A stretch of DNA of 64,000 nt from Streptomyces fradiae (GTDB taxonomy: Bacteria; Actinomycetota; Actinomycetes; Streptomycetales; Streptomycetaceae): the NCBI RefSeq assembly GCF_041270065.1, contig NZ_CP065958.1:4774001-4838000 (forward strand), read 5' to 3'. The notes under the pieces are model-generated. The model made no database searches. It was not told the origin of the DNA and worked only from the letters and a program-made list of their open reading frames with translations. Of this stretch, positions 28,318 through 36,131 are shown one piece after another. Within the stretch, counting starts at the first letter, position 1. Each line of letters starts with the position of its first letter. Both the position numbers and the translations under genes were made by a program.

Positions 28318-30165
28318 ATGTGCGGAATCGTGGGTTACGTCGGCGGGCAGTCGGCGCTCGAAGTGGTGATCGCAGGGCTCAAGCGGCTCGAATACCGCGG
28401 CTACGACTCGGCCGGAGTCGCCGTGCTCTCCGACGGAGGGCTCGCCGCCGCCAAGAAGGCCGGCAAGCTCGTCAACCTGGAGAAGGAGCTGGTGGACCGC
28501 CCGCTGTCGAGCGGCTCCACCGGCATCGGACACACCCGGTGGGCCACCCACGGCGGTCCCACCGACGTCAACGCGCATCCGCACCTCGACAACGCGGGCC
28601 GGGTCGCCGTCGTCCACAACGGCATCATCGAGAACTTCGCCGCCCTCCGCGCGGAGCTGGCGGAGCGGGGCCACGACCTGGCGTCCGAGACGGACACCGA
28701 GGTCGTGGCCCATCTGCTCGCCGAGGAGTTCTCCTCCGTCGGCGACCTCGCCGAGGCCATGCGCCTGGTGTGCCGGCGGCTCGACGGGGCGTTCACGCTG
28801 GTCGCCGTGCACGCCGACCAGCCCGACGTCGTCGTCGGCGCCCGCCGCAACTCCCCGCTCGTCGTCGGCGTCGGCGAGGGCGAGAACTTCCTCGCCTCCG
28901 ACGTCTCCGCCTTCATCGCGCACACCCGCTCCGCCATCGAACTCGGCCAGGACCAGGTCGTGGAGCTCACCCGCGAGGGCGTCACCGTCACCGACTTCGA
29001 CGGCGCCCCCGCCGACGTACGCGCCTTCCACATCGACTGGGACGCCTCCGCCGCCGAGAAGGGTGGCTACGACTACTTCATGCTCAAGGAGATCGCCGAG
29101 CAGCCCAAGGCGGTCGCCGACACCCTCCTCGGCCGGATCGGCGCCGACGGGCGGCTGCGCCTCGACGAGGTGCGCATCCCGGACGCCGTGCTCCGCGAGG
29201 CCGACAAGATCGTCATCATCGCGTGCGGCACCGCCTTCCACGCCGGACTCATCGCCAAGTACGCCATCGAGCACTGGACCCGCATTCCCTGCGAGGTCGA
29301 GCTCGCCAGCGAGTTCCGCTACCGCGACCCGATCCTCGGACAGCGCACCCTCGTCATCGCCATCTCCCAGTCCGGCGAGACCATGGACACCCTGATGGCG
29401 CTGCGGCACGCCCGCGAACAGGGCGCCAAGGTGCTCGCCGTCTGCAACACCAACGGGTCGACGATCCCCCGGGAGTCGGACGCCGTCCTCTACACCCACG
29501 CCGGGCCCGAGGTCGCCGTCGCGTCCACCAAGGCGTTCCTCACCCAGCTCGTCGCCTGCTACCTCCTCGCGCTCTACCTCGGGCAGGTCCGCGGCACCAA
29601 GTGGGGCGACGAGATCCACGCCGTCGTGCGCGAGCTGGCGCGGATCGCCGACGAGGTGGAGCGGGTCCTGGAGACCATGGAGCCGGTCCGCGCGCTCGCC
29701 CGCTCCCTCGCCGGCAAGAACACCGTGCTCTTCCTCGGCCGGCACGTCGGCTACCCGGTGGCACTCGAAGGCGCGCTGAAGCTCAAGGAGCTCGCGTACA
29801 TGCACGCCGAGGGCTTCGCCGCCGGCGAGCTCAAGCACGGCCCGATCGCCCTCATCGAGGAGGACCTGCCGGTCGTCGTGGTCGTCCCCTCGCCGCGCGG
29901 CCGGTCCGTCCTCCACGACAAGATCGTCTCCAACATCCAGGAGATCCGGGCCAGGGGCGCCCGCACCATCGTGATCGCGGAGGAGGGCGACGAGGCCGTC
30001 GCCCCGTACGCCGACCACCTCATCCGGATCCCCGCGACGCCTACGCTGCTGCAGCCGCTGGTCTCCACCGTGCCGCTGCAGGTCTTCGCCTGCGAACTGG
30101 CCACGGCCCGGGGCAACGAGGTCGACCAGCCGCGCAATCTGGCCAAGTCCGTGACCGTGGAGTGA
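28318..30165 (+). CDS. glmS: Glutamine--fructose-6-phosphate aminotransferase (isomerizing)
   Basis: GlmS makes glucosamine-6-P from fructose-6-P and glutamine, the step before GlmM. The 615-aa product has Cys2 as N-terminal nucleophile (MCGIVGYVG), GHTRWATHG and NGIIEN in the glutaminase half, then two SIS sugar-isomerase domains (IACGTAFHAGL, ISQSGETMDTLMAL, AEGFAAGELKHGPIAL) and the C-terminal PRNLAKSVTVE. The last 24 nt, including the stop, are duplicated directly downstream. Confidence 0.97.
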   Translation: MCGIVGYVGGQSALEVVIAGLKRLEYRGYDSAGVAVLSDGGLAAAKKAGKLVNLEKELVDRPLSSGSTGIGHTRWATHGGPTDVNAHPHLDNAGRVAVVHNGIIENFAALRAELAERGHDLASETDTEVVAHLLAEEFSSVGDLAEAMRLVCRRLDGAFTLVAVHADQPDVVVGARRNSPLVVGVGEGENFLASDVSAFIAHTRSAIELGQDQVVELTREGVTVTDFDGAPADVRAFHIDWDASAAEKGGYDYFMLKEIAEQPKAVADTLLGRIGADGRLRLDEVRIPDAVLREADKIVIIACGTAFHAGLIAKYAIEHWTRIPCEVELASEFRYRDPILGQRTLVIAISQSGETMDTLMALRHAREQGAKVLAVCNTNGSTIPRESDAVLYTHAGPEVAVASTKAFLTQLVACYLLALYLGQVRGTKWGDEIHAVVRELARIADEVERVLETMEPVRALARSLAGKNTVLFLGRHVGYPVALEGALKLKELAYMHAEGFAAGELKHGPIALIEEDLPVVVVVPSPRGRSVLHDKIVSNIQEIRARGARTIVIAEEGDEAVAPYADHLIRIPATPTLLQPLVSTVPLQVFACELATARGNEVDQPRNLAKSVTVE

Positions 30166-30191
30166 ATCCAAGTCCATGACCGTGGAGTGAA
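30143..30191. repeat. 25-bp tandem duplication of the glmS 3' end
   Basis: 30143-30166 and 30168-30191 match at 23 of 24 positions, so the last six codons and the stop of glmS occur twice. The second copy ends in the acpS leader. Confidence 0.92.
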
Positions 30192-30202
30192 AGAAGAAGG
30201 AC

Positions 30203-30571
30203 ATGATCATCGGGGTGGGGATCGACGTGGCGGAGATCGACCGGTTCGCCGCGTCGCTCGAACGCACACCGGGGCTGCTCGGGCGCCTCTTCGTCGACGC
30301 CGAGCTGCTGCTCCCGAGCGGCGAGCGGCGCGGACCGGCCTCGCTCGCGGTGCGGTTCGCCGCGAAGGAGGCCCTGGCCAAGGCGCTCGGCGCGCCGGGG
30401 AACCTGCACTGGACGGACGCCGAGGTGTACGTCGAGGACAGCGGGCAGCCCCGCCTCCGGGTGCGCGGCACCGTCGCCGCGCGGGCCGCCGAACTCGGCG
30501 TGAAGCACTGGCACGTGTCTCTCAGCCATGACGCGGGAGTGGCGTCGGCCGTGGTGATCGCGGAGGGTTGA
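30203..30571 (+). CDS. acpS: Holo-[acyl-carrier-protein] synthase
   Basis: AcpS transfers the 4'-phosphopantetheine arm of CoA to the acyl carrier protein of fatty-acid synthesis. The 122-aa product has [12 protein letters not shown] (Mg-binding Asp8) and [16 protein letters not shown] (second Mg ligand Glu), the two family motifs. AGAAGGAC precedes the ATG. It probably forms an operon with the NAD(P)HX repair gene 4 nt downstream. Confidence 0.95.
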   Translation: MIIGVGIDVAEIDRFAASLERTPGLLGRLFVDAELLLPSGERRGPASLAVRFAAKEALAKALGAPGNLHWTDAEVYVEDSGQPRLRVRGTVAARAAELGVKHWHVSLSHDAGVASAVVIAEG

Positions 30572-30575
30572 TCCC

Positions 30576-32033
30576 ATGCGTACCGCTTACCGCGTGGAGA
30601 CCGTACGGGCCGCCGAGGCCGAACTGATGGCCCGGCTGCCGGAGGGCACGCTGATGCAGCGCGCCGCCGCCGGACTCGCCGCCGCCTGCTGCTCGCTGCT
30701 CGGCAAGGGGCAGGTGTACGGGGCGCGGGTCGTCCTGCTCGTCGGCAGCGGCGACAACGGAGGCGACGCGCTGTACGCGGGCGCCCGGCTCGCCCGGCGC
30801 GGCGCCGGGGTGACGGCGGTGCTGCTCGGCGAGCGGGCGCACGAGGGCGGGCTCGCGGCGCTGCGGCGGGCCGGCGGACGGGTGACCGGCCCGCACGACG
30901 ATCCGTACGGCGCGCTGGCCGCCGCCGACCTGGTGCTCGACGGCATCACGGGGATCGGCGGGCGGGGCGGGCTGCGGCCCGACGCCGTGCCCGTCGCCCG
31001 CGCCGCGCGCGGCTCCGACGCGGTCGTCGTGGCCGTGGACCTGCCGAGCGGCGTGGACGCCGACACCGGCGAGGTCGCGGGGGAGGCGCTGCGCGCCGAC
31101 GCGACGATCACCTTCGGCACGTACAAGCCGGGTCTGCTCGTCGACCCGGCCCGGGAGTACGCGGGCGCGCTGCGGCTCGTCGACATCGGCCTCGGCGCCA
31201 CCCTGCCGTCCGTGCCCGACCTGGAGGCGCTGCAGCACGAGGACGTGGCGCGGCGGCTGCCGGTGCCGGGCGCGGAGTCCGACAAGTACCGGCGCGGTGT
31301 CGTCGGCATCGTCGCCGGCTCCGCCCGCTACCCCGGCGCCGCGGTGCTCGCCGTCTCCGGCGCGCTGCGCGGCGGGGCGGGCGCGGTGCGGTACGTCGGG
31401 CCGGCGGGCGACGCGGTCATCGCGGCGCACCCCGAGACCCTGGTCCACTCCGGCCCGCCGGAGCAGGCGGGCCGCGTCCAGGCCTGGGTCGCCGGACCGG
31501 GCCTCGGCGAGGGTCCAGGCGTGTCCGTCGCCCTCGACCAGGTCCTCGCCACCGACGTCCCCGTCCTCATCGACGCGGACGGCCTGCGCGCCCTGACCCC
31601 GGCCGCCGTCCGCGCCCGCTCCGCCCCCACCCTCCTCACCCCCCACGCGGGCGAGGCGGCGGCCCTCCTCGGCGTCCCCCGCGAGCAGGTCGAGTCGGCC
31701 CGCCTGGCCGCGGTCCGTGAACTGGCCGCCCGCTACGGCGCCACGGTCCTCCTCAAGGGCTCGACGACCCTCGTCTGCGCCCCGGACCTCGCGACCCCGA
31801 TCCGCGTGAACCCGACCGGCACCTCCTGGCTCGCCACCGCCGGCAGCGGCGACGTCCTCTCCGGCCTCTCCGGCGCCCTCCTGGCCTCCGGCCTGCCGCC
31901 TCTGGACGCGCTGTCGGTGGCTGCGTACCTCCACGGCCTGGCGGCCCGCCGCGCGTCGGGTGGCGGGGCGCCGATCGCGGCGAGCGACGTGGCGGAGGGG
32001 CTGCCGGGGGCGTGGCGGGACGTGGTGGGTTGA
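30576..32033 (+). CDS. nnr: Bifunctional NAD(P)H-hydrate epimerase / ADP-dependent dehydratase
   Basis: This fusion repairs damaged hydrated NAD(P)H. The 485-aa product has an N-terminal YjeF_N epimerase domain (GSGDNGGDALYAGARLARRG ~60-79, then VDLPSGVDADTG) and a C-terminal YjeF_C ribokinase-like dehydratase (DKYRRGVVGIVAGSARYPGAAVLA, LLTPHAGEAAALLG, and the catalytic TAGSGDVLSGLSGALLA). Both active-site regions appear intact. GAGGGTTGATCCC precedes the ATG. Confidence 0.94.
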   Translation: MRTAYRVETVRAAEAELMARLPEGTLMQRAAAGLAAACCSLLGKGQVYGARVVLLVGSGDNGGDALYAGARLARRGAGVTAVLLGERAHEGGLAALRRAGGRVTGPHDDPYGALAAADLVLDGITGIGGRGGLRPDAVPVARAARGSDAVVVAVDLPSGVDADTGEVAGEALRADATITFGTYKPGLLVDPAREYAGALRLVDIGLGATLPSVPDLEALQHEDVARRLPVPGAESDKYRRGVVGIVAGSARYPGAAVLAVSGALRGGAGAVRYVGPAGDAVIAAHPETLVHSGPPEQAGRVQAWVAGPGLGEGPGVSVALDQVLATDVPVLIDADGLRALTPAAVRARSAPTLLTPHAGEAAALLGVPREQVESARLAAVRELAARYGATVLLKGSTTLVCAPDLATPIRVNPTGTSWLATAGSGDVLSGLSGALLASGLPPLDALSVAAYLHGLAARRASGGGAPIAASDVAEGLPGAWRDVVG

Positions 32034-32049
32034 GGGGGCCCTGGCGATT

Positions 32050-32097
32050 CCGTTGTGGGCATACGTTCCGCAGGGGCGGAACGGGTGGGCACAACGG
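32050..32097 (+). terminator. Two-part hairpin after nnr
   Basis: Outer stem CCGTTGTG/CACAACGG (32050-32057 with 32090-32097) encloses inner stem CGTTCCGC/GCGGAACG (32064-32071 with 32076-32083) around an AGGG loop, with a 6x6 internal loop between. Both stems are perfect 8-bp. It begins 17 nt after the nnr stop. Confidence 0.65.
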
Positions 32098-32124
32098 ACG
32101 GCGCCCGTTGCCGGGCCTAGGCTT

Positions 32125-32179
32125 CCGGGCCTGTGCCCGCACCACGGGTGCGCCGCGCTGGTGGTGCGGGTAGGCCCGG
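32125..32179 (+). repeat. Long imperfect palindrome upstream of alr
   Basis: CCGGGCCT-gtg-CCCGCACCAC (32125-32145) pairs with GTGGTGCGGG-t-AGGCCCGG (32161-32179), 18 pairs with one asymmetric bulge. It sits 70 nt before the alr promoter; it may be a second terminator or a protein-binding or cruciform element. Confidence 0.6.
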
Positions 32180-32251
32180 GTGCGGGGCGCGCCCGCAACG
32201 GTGGGCGAACCGCCCGGGGCGGGCAGGCGCGGTCGCACCGTCCGCACCTGA

Positions 32252-32257
32252 GAGACT
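32252..32257 (+). promoter_or_regulatory. Leaderless-type -10 element, alr
   Basis: GAGACT (consensus TAGACT), 7 nt, ATG 32265. Confidence 0.4.
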
Positions 32258-32264
32258 GGGGCCG

Positions 32265-33413
32265 ATGACTCAGACACAGCCGCCCCGCCGAGCCCGCGCC
32301 GAGATCGACCTCGGGGCGCTGCGTGCGAACGTCCGCACGCTGCGCGCCCGGGTCGCGCCACACGTTCAGGTGATGGGCGTGGTGAAGGCGGACGCGTACG
32401 GACACGGGGCCGTGCGGTGTGCGCGGGCCGCGCTCGACGCCGGGGCGACGTGGCTGGGGACGGCGACGCCGCAGGAGGCGCTGGCGCTGCGGGCGGCGGG
32501 GCTGACCGAGGCGCGGATCATGTGCTGGCTGTGGACGCCCGGGGACCCGTGGGCGGAGGGCGTCGAGGCCGGGCTCGACATGTCCGTCAGCGGGATGTGG
32601 GCGCTGCGCGAGGTGACGGAGGCCGCGCAGACGGTCGGGCGCCCGGCGCGGATCCAGCTCAAGGCCGACACCGGCCTCGGCCGCAACGGCTGCCAGCCCG
32701 CCGACTGGCCCGAACTCGTCGGCGAGGCCCTGAAGGCCCAGGCCCAGGGGCTCGTACGGATCACCGGACTGTGGTCGCACTTCGCCTGCGCCGACGAACC
32801 CGGGCACCCCTCCATCCCCGCCCAGCTGGACGTCTTCCGCTCGATGCTCGACTACGCCGAGAAGGCCGGTGTCGAGCCCGAGGTCCGGCACATCGCCAAC
32901 TCGCCCGCCACCCTGACGCTCCCCGAGGCGCACTTCGACCTCGTCCGGCCCGGCATCGCGATGTACGGCGTGTCGCCCGACCCGGCCCTCGGCACCTCCG
33001 CCGAGCTCGGCCTGCGCCCGGTGATGTCGCTCAAGGCGAGCGTCGCCCTGGTGAAGCAGGTGCCGGCCGGCCACGGCGTCTCGTACGGGCACCACTACGT
33101 CACCCCGGACGAGACCACCCTCGGCCTGATCCCCCTCGGCTACGCGGACGGCATCCCCCGGCACGCCTCCGGCCGCGGCCCGGTCCTGGTCGGCGACCGG
33201 GTGCGGACGGTGGCCGGACGGGTCGCGATGGACCAGTTCGTGGTCGACCTCGGCGGCGACGCGCCCGAGCCCGGCACCGAGGCCGTGCTTTTCGGGCCCG
33301 GCGACCGGGGCGAGCCGACGGCCCAGGACTGGGCGGAGGCCGCCGACACCATCGCGTACGAGATCGTCACCCGGATCGGCGCGCGCGTCCCGCGCGTCTA
33401 CGTGGGGGACTGA
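32265..33413 (+). CDS. alr: Alanine racemase
   Basis: Alr uses pyridoxal phosphate to make D-alanine for peptidoglycan. The 382-aa product has EIDLGALRANV, the PLP-lysine motif VVKADAYGHG (Lys41), LKADTGLGRNG, and the AGHGVSYGHHY block with the second catalytic Tyr, then GRVAMDQFVVDLG. An in-frame open stretch upstream (132 bp) lacks a ribosome-binding site; ATG 32265 fits both the family start and leaderless spacing. A hydrolase and tsaE follow on the same strand. Confidence 0.95.
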   Translation: MTQTQPPRRARAEIDLGALRANVRTLRARVAPHVQVMGVVKADAYGHGAVRCARAALDAGATWLGTATPQEALALRAAGLTEARIMCWLWTPGDPWAEGVEAGLDMSVSGMWALREVTEAAQTVGRPARIQLKADTGLGRNGCQPADWPELVGEALKAQAQGLVRITGLWSHFACADEPGHPSIPAQLDVFRSMLDYAEKAGVEPEVRHIANSPATLTLPEAHFDLVRPGIAMYGVSPDPALGTSAELGLRPVMSLKASVALVKQVPAGHGVSYGHHYVTPDETTLGLIPLGYADGIPRHASGRGPVLVGDRVRTVAGRVAMDQFVVDLGGDAPEPGTEAVLFGPGDRGEPTAQDWAEAADTIAYEIVTRIGARVPRVYVGD

Positions 33414-33426
33414 AAGGGGCTCGGGC

Positions 33427-34566
33427 GTGGGTGACGAGACCTGGCGGAGGGCCGGCTGGGCCGGGGCCGCGATAGGCGTGCTCGCCGCCGGCGCGGCGGC
33501 CGGGGTCGCGATCGAGCGGCTCACCGTGGGGCGTTCGGTACGGCAGAAGGCGCGGCTCGCGCTCGACGCCGAGGGTCCGTACGGCGCCCTGCGCGGCACC
33601 CCCGGCAAGGCGGTCGCCGACGACGGCACCGCGCTCTACTACGAGGTCGACGAGGTCGAGCCCGACCCCTCCGCACCCCGCCGGCGCCGGCTCTTCGGAC
33701 GCAAGGCCCCCACCCCCGTCACCGTCGTCTTCAGCCACGGATACTGCCTCAACCAGGACTCCTGGCACTTTCAGCGGGCAGCGCTGCGCGGCCTGGTCCG
33801 CACCGTCCACTGGGACCAGCGCAGCCACGGGCGCTCCGGGCCCGGGCTCGCCCAGGAGGGCCCGGACGGCGTGCCGGTCTCCATCGCCCAGCTCGGCCGC
33901 GACCTGAAGGCGGTGCTCGACGCTGCCGCGCCCGAGGGCCCGCTGGTGCTCGTCGGGCACTCGATGGGCGGCATGACGATCATGGCGCTCGCCGAGCAGT
34001 ACCCGGAGCTCGTGCGCGAGCGGGTGGTCGGCGTCGGCTTCGTCGGCACCTCGTCGGGGCGGCTCAATGAGGTCAGTTACGGCCTGCCGGTGGCCGGCGT
34101 CAACGCGGTGCGCCGGGTGCTGCCGGGCGTGCTGCGGGCGCTCGGTTCGCAGGCCGAGCTGGTGGAGCGGGGCCGGCGGGCCACCGCCGACCTGTTCGCC
34201 GGGCTGATCAAGAAGTACTCGTTCTCCTCGAAGGACGTGGACCCGGCGGTGGCCCGGTTCGCCGAGCGGATGATCGAGTCGACCCCGATCGACGTGGTCG
34301 CCGCGTTCTACCCGGCCTTCGCCGACCACGACGGCACCGCCGCGCTCGCCGCCTTCCGCGAGCTCCCGGTGCTCGCCCTCGCCGGCGACCGCGACCTGGT
34401 CACCCCCAGCTCGCACACCGAGGTCATCGCCGACCTGCTGCCGGACGTGGAGCTGGTGATCGTGCCCGACGCGGGACACCTGGTGATGCTGGAACACCCC
34501 GAGGCGGTCACCGACCGGATCGCCGACCTGCTGGTACGGGCCGGAGCCGTCCCCGTACCGGGCTAG
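33427..34566 (+). CDS. Alpha/beta hydrolase, N-terminal membrane anchor
   Basis: 379 aa. Residues ~10-30 (GWAGAAIGVLAAGAAAGVAIE) form a probable signal anchor. The hydrolase core has the oxyanion motif FSHGYCLNQDSWHFQ (~98-112), nucleophile GHSMGGM, and likely Asp (AGDRDLVTP) and His (PDAGHLVMLEHP) of the triad. The GTG start follows AAAGGGG, 13 nt after the alr stop, so it is probably co-transcribed with alr. The gene between alr and tsaE is conserved in streptomycetes, but the substrate is unknown. Confidence 0.85.
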   Translation: MGDETWRRAGWAGAAIGVLAAGAAAGVAIERLTVGRSVRQKARLALDAEGPYGALRGTPGKAVADDGTALYYEVDEVEPDPSAPRRRRLFGRKAPTPVTVVFSHGYCLNQDSWHFQRAALRGLVRTVHWDQRSHGRSGPGLAQEGPDGVPVSIAQLGRDLKAVLDAAAPEGPLVLVGHSMGGMTIMALAEQYPELVRERVVGVGFVGTSSGRLNEVSYGLPVAGVNAVRRVLPGVLRALGSQAELVERGRRATADLFAGLIKKYSFSSKDVDPAVARFAERMIESTPIDVVAAFYPAFADHDGTAALAAFRELPVLALAGDRDLVTPSSHTEVIADLLPDVELVIVPDAGHLVMLEHPEAVTDRIADLLVRAGAVPVPG

Positions 34567-34567
34567 G

Positions 34568-34573
34568 TAGGTT
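34568..34573 (+). promoter_or_regulatory. Leaderless-type -10 element, tsaE
   Basis: TAGGTT, 7 nt, ATG 34581. It begins 2 nt after the hydrolase stop, so tsaE may have its own promoter inside the cluster. Confidence 0.45.
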
Positions 34574-34580
34574 GGGCCGT

Positions 34581-35102
34581 ATGGACACACCGCACGACCA
34601 GGCCACTGTCAACCAGGCCACCGCCAACCGGGCCACCGTCGAGGTCGACTCGCCCGAGCGGATGCAGGAGCTCGGCCGCCGGCTCGCGAAGCTGCTGCGC
34701 GCCGGCGACCTCGTGATGCTCACCGGCGAGCTCGGCGCCGGCAAGACCACCCTGACCCGCGGGCTCGGCGAGGGCCTGGGGGTGCGGGGCGCGGTCACCT
34801 CGCCGACCTTCGTGATCGCCCGCGTCCACCCCTCGCTGGTGGCGGGCCCGCCGCTGGTGCACGTCGACGCGTACCGGCTCGGCGGCGGTCTCGACGAGAT
34901 GGAGGACCTGGACCTCGACGTCTCGCTGCCCGACTCCGTCGTCGTGGTCGAGTGGGGCGACGGCAAGGTCGAGGAGCTGACCGACGACCGGCTGCACGTG
35001 CTGATCCACCGGGTCGTCGGCGACACCGACGACGACCGGCGGACCGTCGTCCTCAACGGCATCGGCGCCCGCTGGGCGGCCGAGGACCTGCGGCTGGGCT
35101 GA
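34581..35102 (+). CDS. tsaE: tRNA t6A biosynthesis ATPase TsaE
   Basis: TsaE is the ATPase partner of TsaB-TsaD in forming threonylcarbamoyladenosine at tRNA position 37. The 173-aa product has the P-loop TGELGAGKTTLTRG (~48-61), the SPTFVIARVH motif and HVDAYRLGG, then VVVEWGDGKVEEL. A variable N-terminal ~20 residues (DQATVNQATANRATV) looks repeated. tsaB and tsaD lie 1-3 kb downstream. Confidence 0.95.
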   Translation: MDTPHDQATVNQATANRATVEVDSPERMQELGRRLAKLLRAGDLVMLTGELGAGKTTLTRGLGEGLGVRGAVTSPTFVIARVHPSLVAGPPLVHVDAYRLGGGLDEMEDLDLDVSLPDSVVVVEWGDGKVEELTDDRLHVLIHRVVGDTDDDRRTVVLNGIGARWAAEDLRLG

Positions 35103-35114
35103 ACGTACGCGGCT

Positions 35115-35144
35115 GAACGTACGTACGTTCCGACAACGTGTCGG
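35115..35144. repeat. Two adjacent palindromes after tsaE
   Basis: GAACGTACGTACGTTC (35115-35130) is a perfect 16-bp palindrome. CCGACA-ACG-TGTCGG (35130-35144) follows directly and is hairpin-capable. Together they may terminate tsaE; the first could also be a protein-binding site. Confidence 0.6.
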
Positions 35145-35196
35145 GAAAATGTTGCGCCGGTGCGCGCGGGCGTGGTCACATGGATGCACGAGCTGG

Positions 35197-35215
35197 TTAG
35201 GTGTACCTAACCTAC
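35197..35215 (+). promoter_or_regulatory. Putative DtxR/IdeR-family iron box
   Basis: TTAGGTGTACCTAACCTAC matches 15 of 19 positions of the DtxR/IdeR consensus (TTAGGTTAGCCTAACCTAA as I recall it) and contains an inverted repeat GGTTAGGT/ACCTAACC. It lies directly ahead of GGGAGG and the small ORF start, where a bound repressor (DmdR1 in streptomycetes) would block transcription under iron sufficiency. Confidence 0.55.
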
Positions 35216-35226
35216 GGGAGGCAGGC

Positions 35227-35400
35227 ATGGCGACGCCCGAGCGCGAGGACCGCACCGCGGATGTCAGCACGGACACCGTCCCGATGAGAGTGCTGCTCGC
35301 GGCCTGCGCGGCCGCGACCGCCGTGTCCACCCCGCCGCGCGCACGCGAGACCGCGGACGAGGAGCCCGACGCCCCCGCCGTACAGGACGAGGCCGCCTAG
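35227..35400 (+). CDS. Small hypothetical protein behind an iron box
   Basis: 57 aa, MATPEREDRTADVSTDTVPMRV... ending in an acidic tail. There is a short Ala-rich hydrophobic stretch (VLLAACAAATAVS) in the middle, probably too short for a stable membrane span, and a single Cys. The ATG has GGGAGG 6 nt upstream, a good ribosome-binding site, which supports a real gene. I do not recognise a family. The iron-box-like palindrome 12 nt upstream suggests iron-dependent expression. Confidence 0.6.
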   Translation: MATPEREDRTADVSTDTVPMRVLLAACAAATAVSTPPRARETADEEPDAPAVQDEAA

Positions 35401-35443
35401 CCCGGCTTGGCCGCCGCGCCGCGAACGGGCGTTCCTCCGCTGG

Positions 35444-36013
35444 TCAGGCGACGACCACGACCTTCGCGCCGATCGACGCGAAGGTCCACATCGCGTCGCC
35501 GTCCGCGCGCTTCATCCGGATGCCGCCGGTCTTCTTCGTCGGGTCCGGCTCCTGCGTCGAGCCGTCCACCGCCGCGCTGAAGCCGATCGACACGTCCTGC
35601 ACCGTCGCGAACCGCACCACGTGCTCGATCTGCACCCCGTCCGAGCCGCGCACCGCGCCGGAGCGCGAGGTCACCGCGTACCTCCCGGGCGGCGGCGAGA
35701 CCGTGCTCGGCATCACCGAGAAGGTCTGCGTCACCTGGTTCTTCGCGTCCACCAGCCACACCCGGTGGTCCTTCAGCGCGTACACCACGCGCGCGCCCTT
35801 GCCGGAGTCGGCGGGCAGCGCCAGCGGGTCCTTGGCGGGCTGCTTCGGCTTTCCGCCCGCCTCGGCCGACGGGGCCGTGCTCGGGGTGCGGGGCTTCGCC
35901 GCGAGCTCGGCCGGCGACGGCGCGGCGGCCGAGGCCTGATAGGCGAGGAAGCCGACCACGGCGACCGCCGCCGCGGTGAGCCCGGCCACGAATCCCGAGC
36001 TGCTCCGTGCCAC
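35444..36013 (-). CDS. L,D-transpeptidase (YkuD)-like protein lacking the catalytic Cys
   Basis: 189 aa. An N-terminal hydrophobic segment (GFVAGLTAAAVAVVGFLAYQASA) serves as signal or anchor, and a Pro/Ala-rich linker runs to ~70. The rest resembles a YkuD domain: RVVYALKDHRVWLVDAKNQV, PPGRYAVTS, and a C-terminal KKTGGIRMKRADGDAMWTFASIGAKVVVV that aligns with the active-site block HGCIRM...W.VGT.V. Here His is Thr162 and the nucleophile Cys is Gly164, so no transpeptidation is expected. The start is GTG with GAAGGTGGG upstream; a longer in-frame extension exists but is unsupported. Probably a peptidoglycan-binding or regulatory pseudoenzyme. Confidence 0.65.
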   Translation of the reverse strand: MARSSSGFVAGLTAAAVAVVGFLAYQASAAAPSPAELAAKPRTPSTAPSAEAGGKPKQPAKDPLALPADSGKGARVVYALKDHRVWLVDAKNQVTQTFSVMPSTVSPPPGRYAVTSRSGAVRGSDGVQIEHVVRFATVQDVSIGFSAAVDGSTQEPDPTKKTGGIRMKRADGDAMWTFASIGAKVVVVA

Positions 36014-36119
36014 CGTGCGCCCACCTTCTGTCGTACGTACGTATCGGTGTCTGATCGCCCCGACCGTAGCACCGCCGCCCCCCGACGAGCGGGGCACCAT
36101 GTCCGGCGCTCCGGCGCCG

Positions 36120-36125
36120 TAGGCT
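36120..36125 (+). promoter_or_regulatory. Leaderless-type -10 element, tsaB
   Basis: TAGGCT, 6 nt, GTG 36132; no ribosome-binding site. Confidence 0.5.
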
Positions 36126-36131
36126 GTTCGC

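Noticed and set aside
28262..28318. A glmS ribozyme upstream of glmS
   Set aside because: The gap is short, consists largely of a direct repeat, and the promoter element lies 6 nt from the ATG; no ribozyme core is present.
32114..32135. TAGGCT followed by GTG (32133) as a leaderless gene start for a longer Alr
   Set aside because: Spacing is 9 nt instead of 6-7, the added residues are not Alr-like, and ATG 32265 has its own -10-like element.
30522..33629. A 1035-codon open frame on the minus strand opposite nnr and alr
   Set aside because: It is an antisense shadow caused by GC-rich codon bias; its translation is low-complexity, and the plus-strand genes nnr and alr have complete family motifs.
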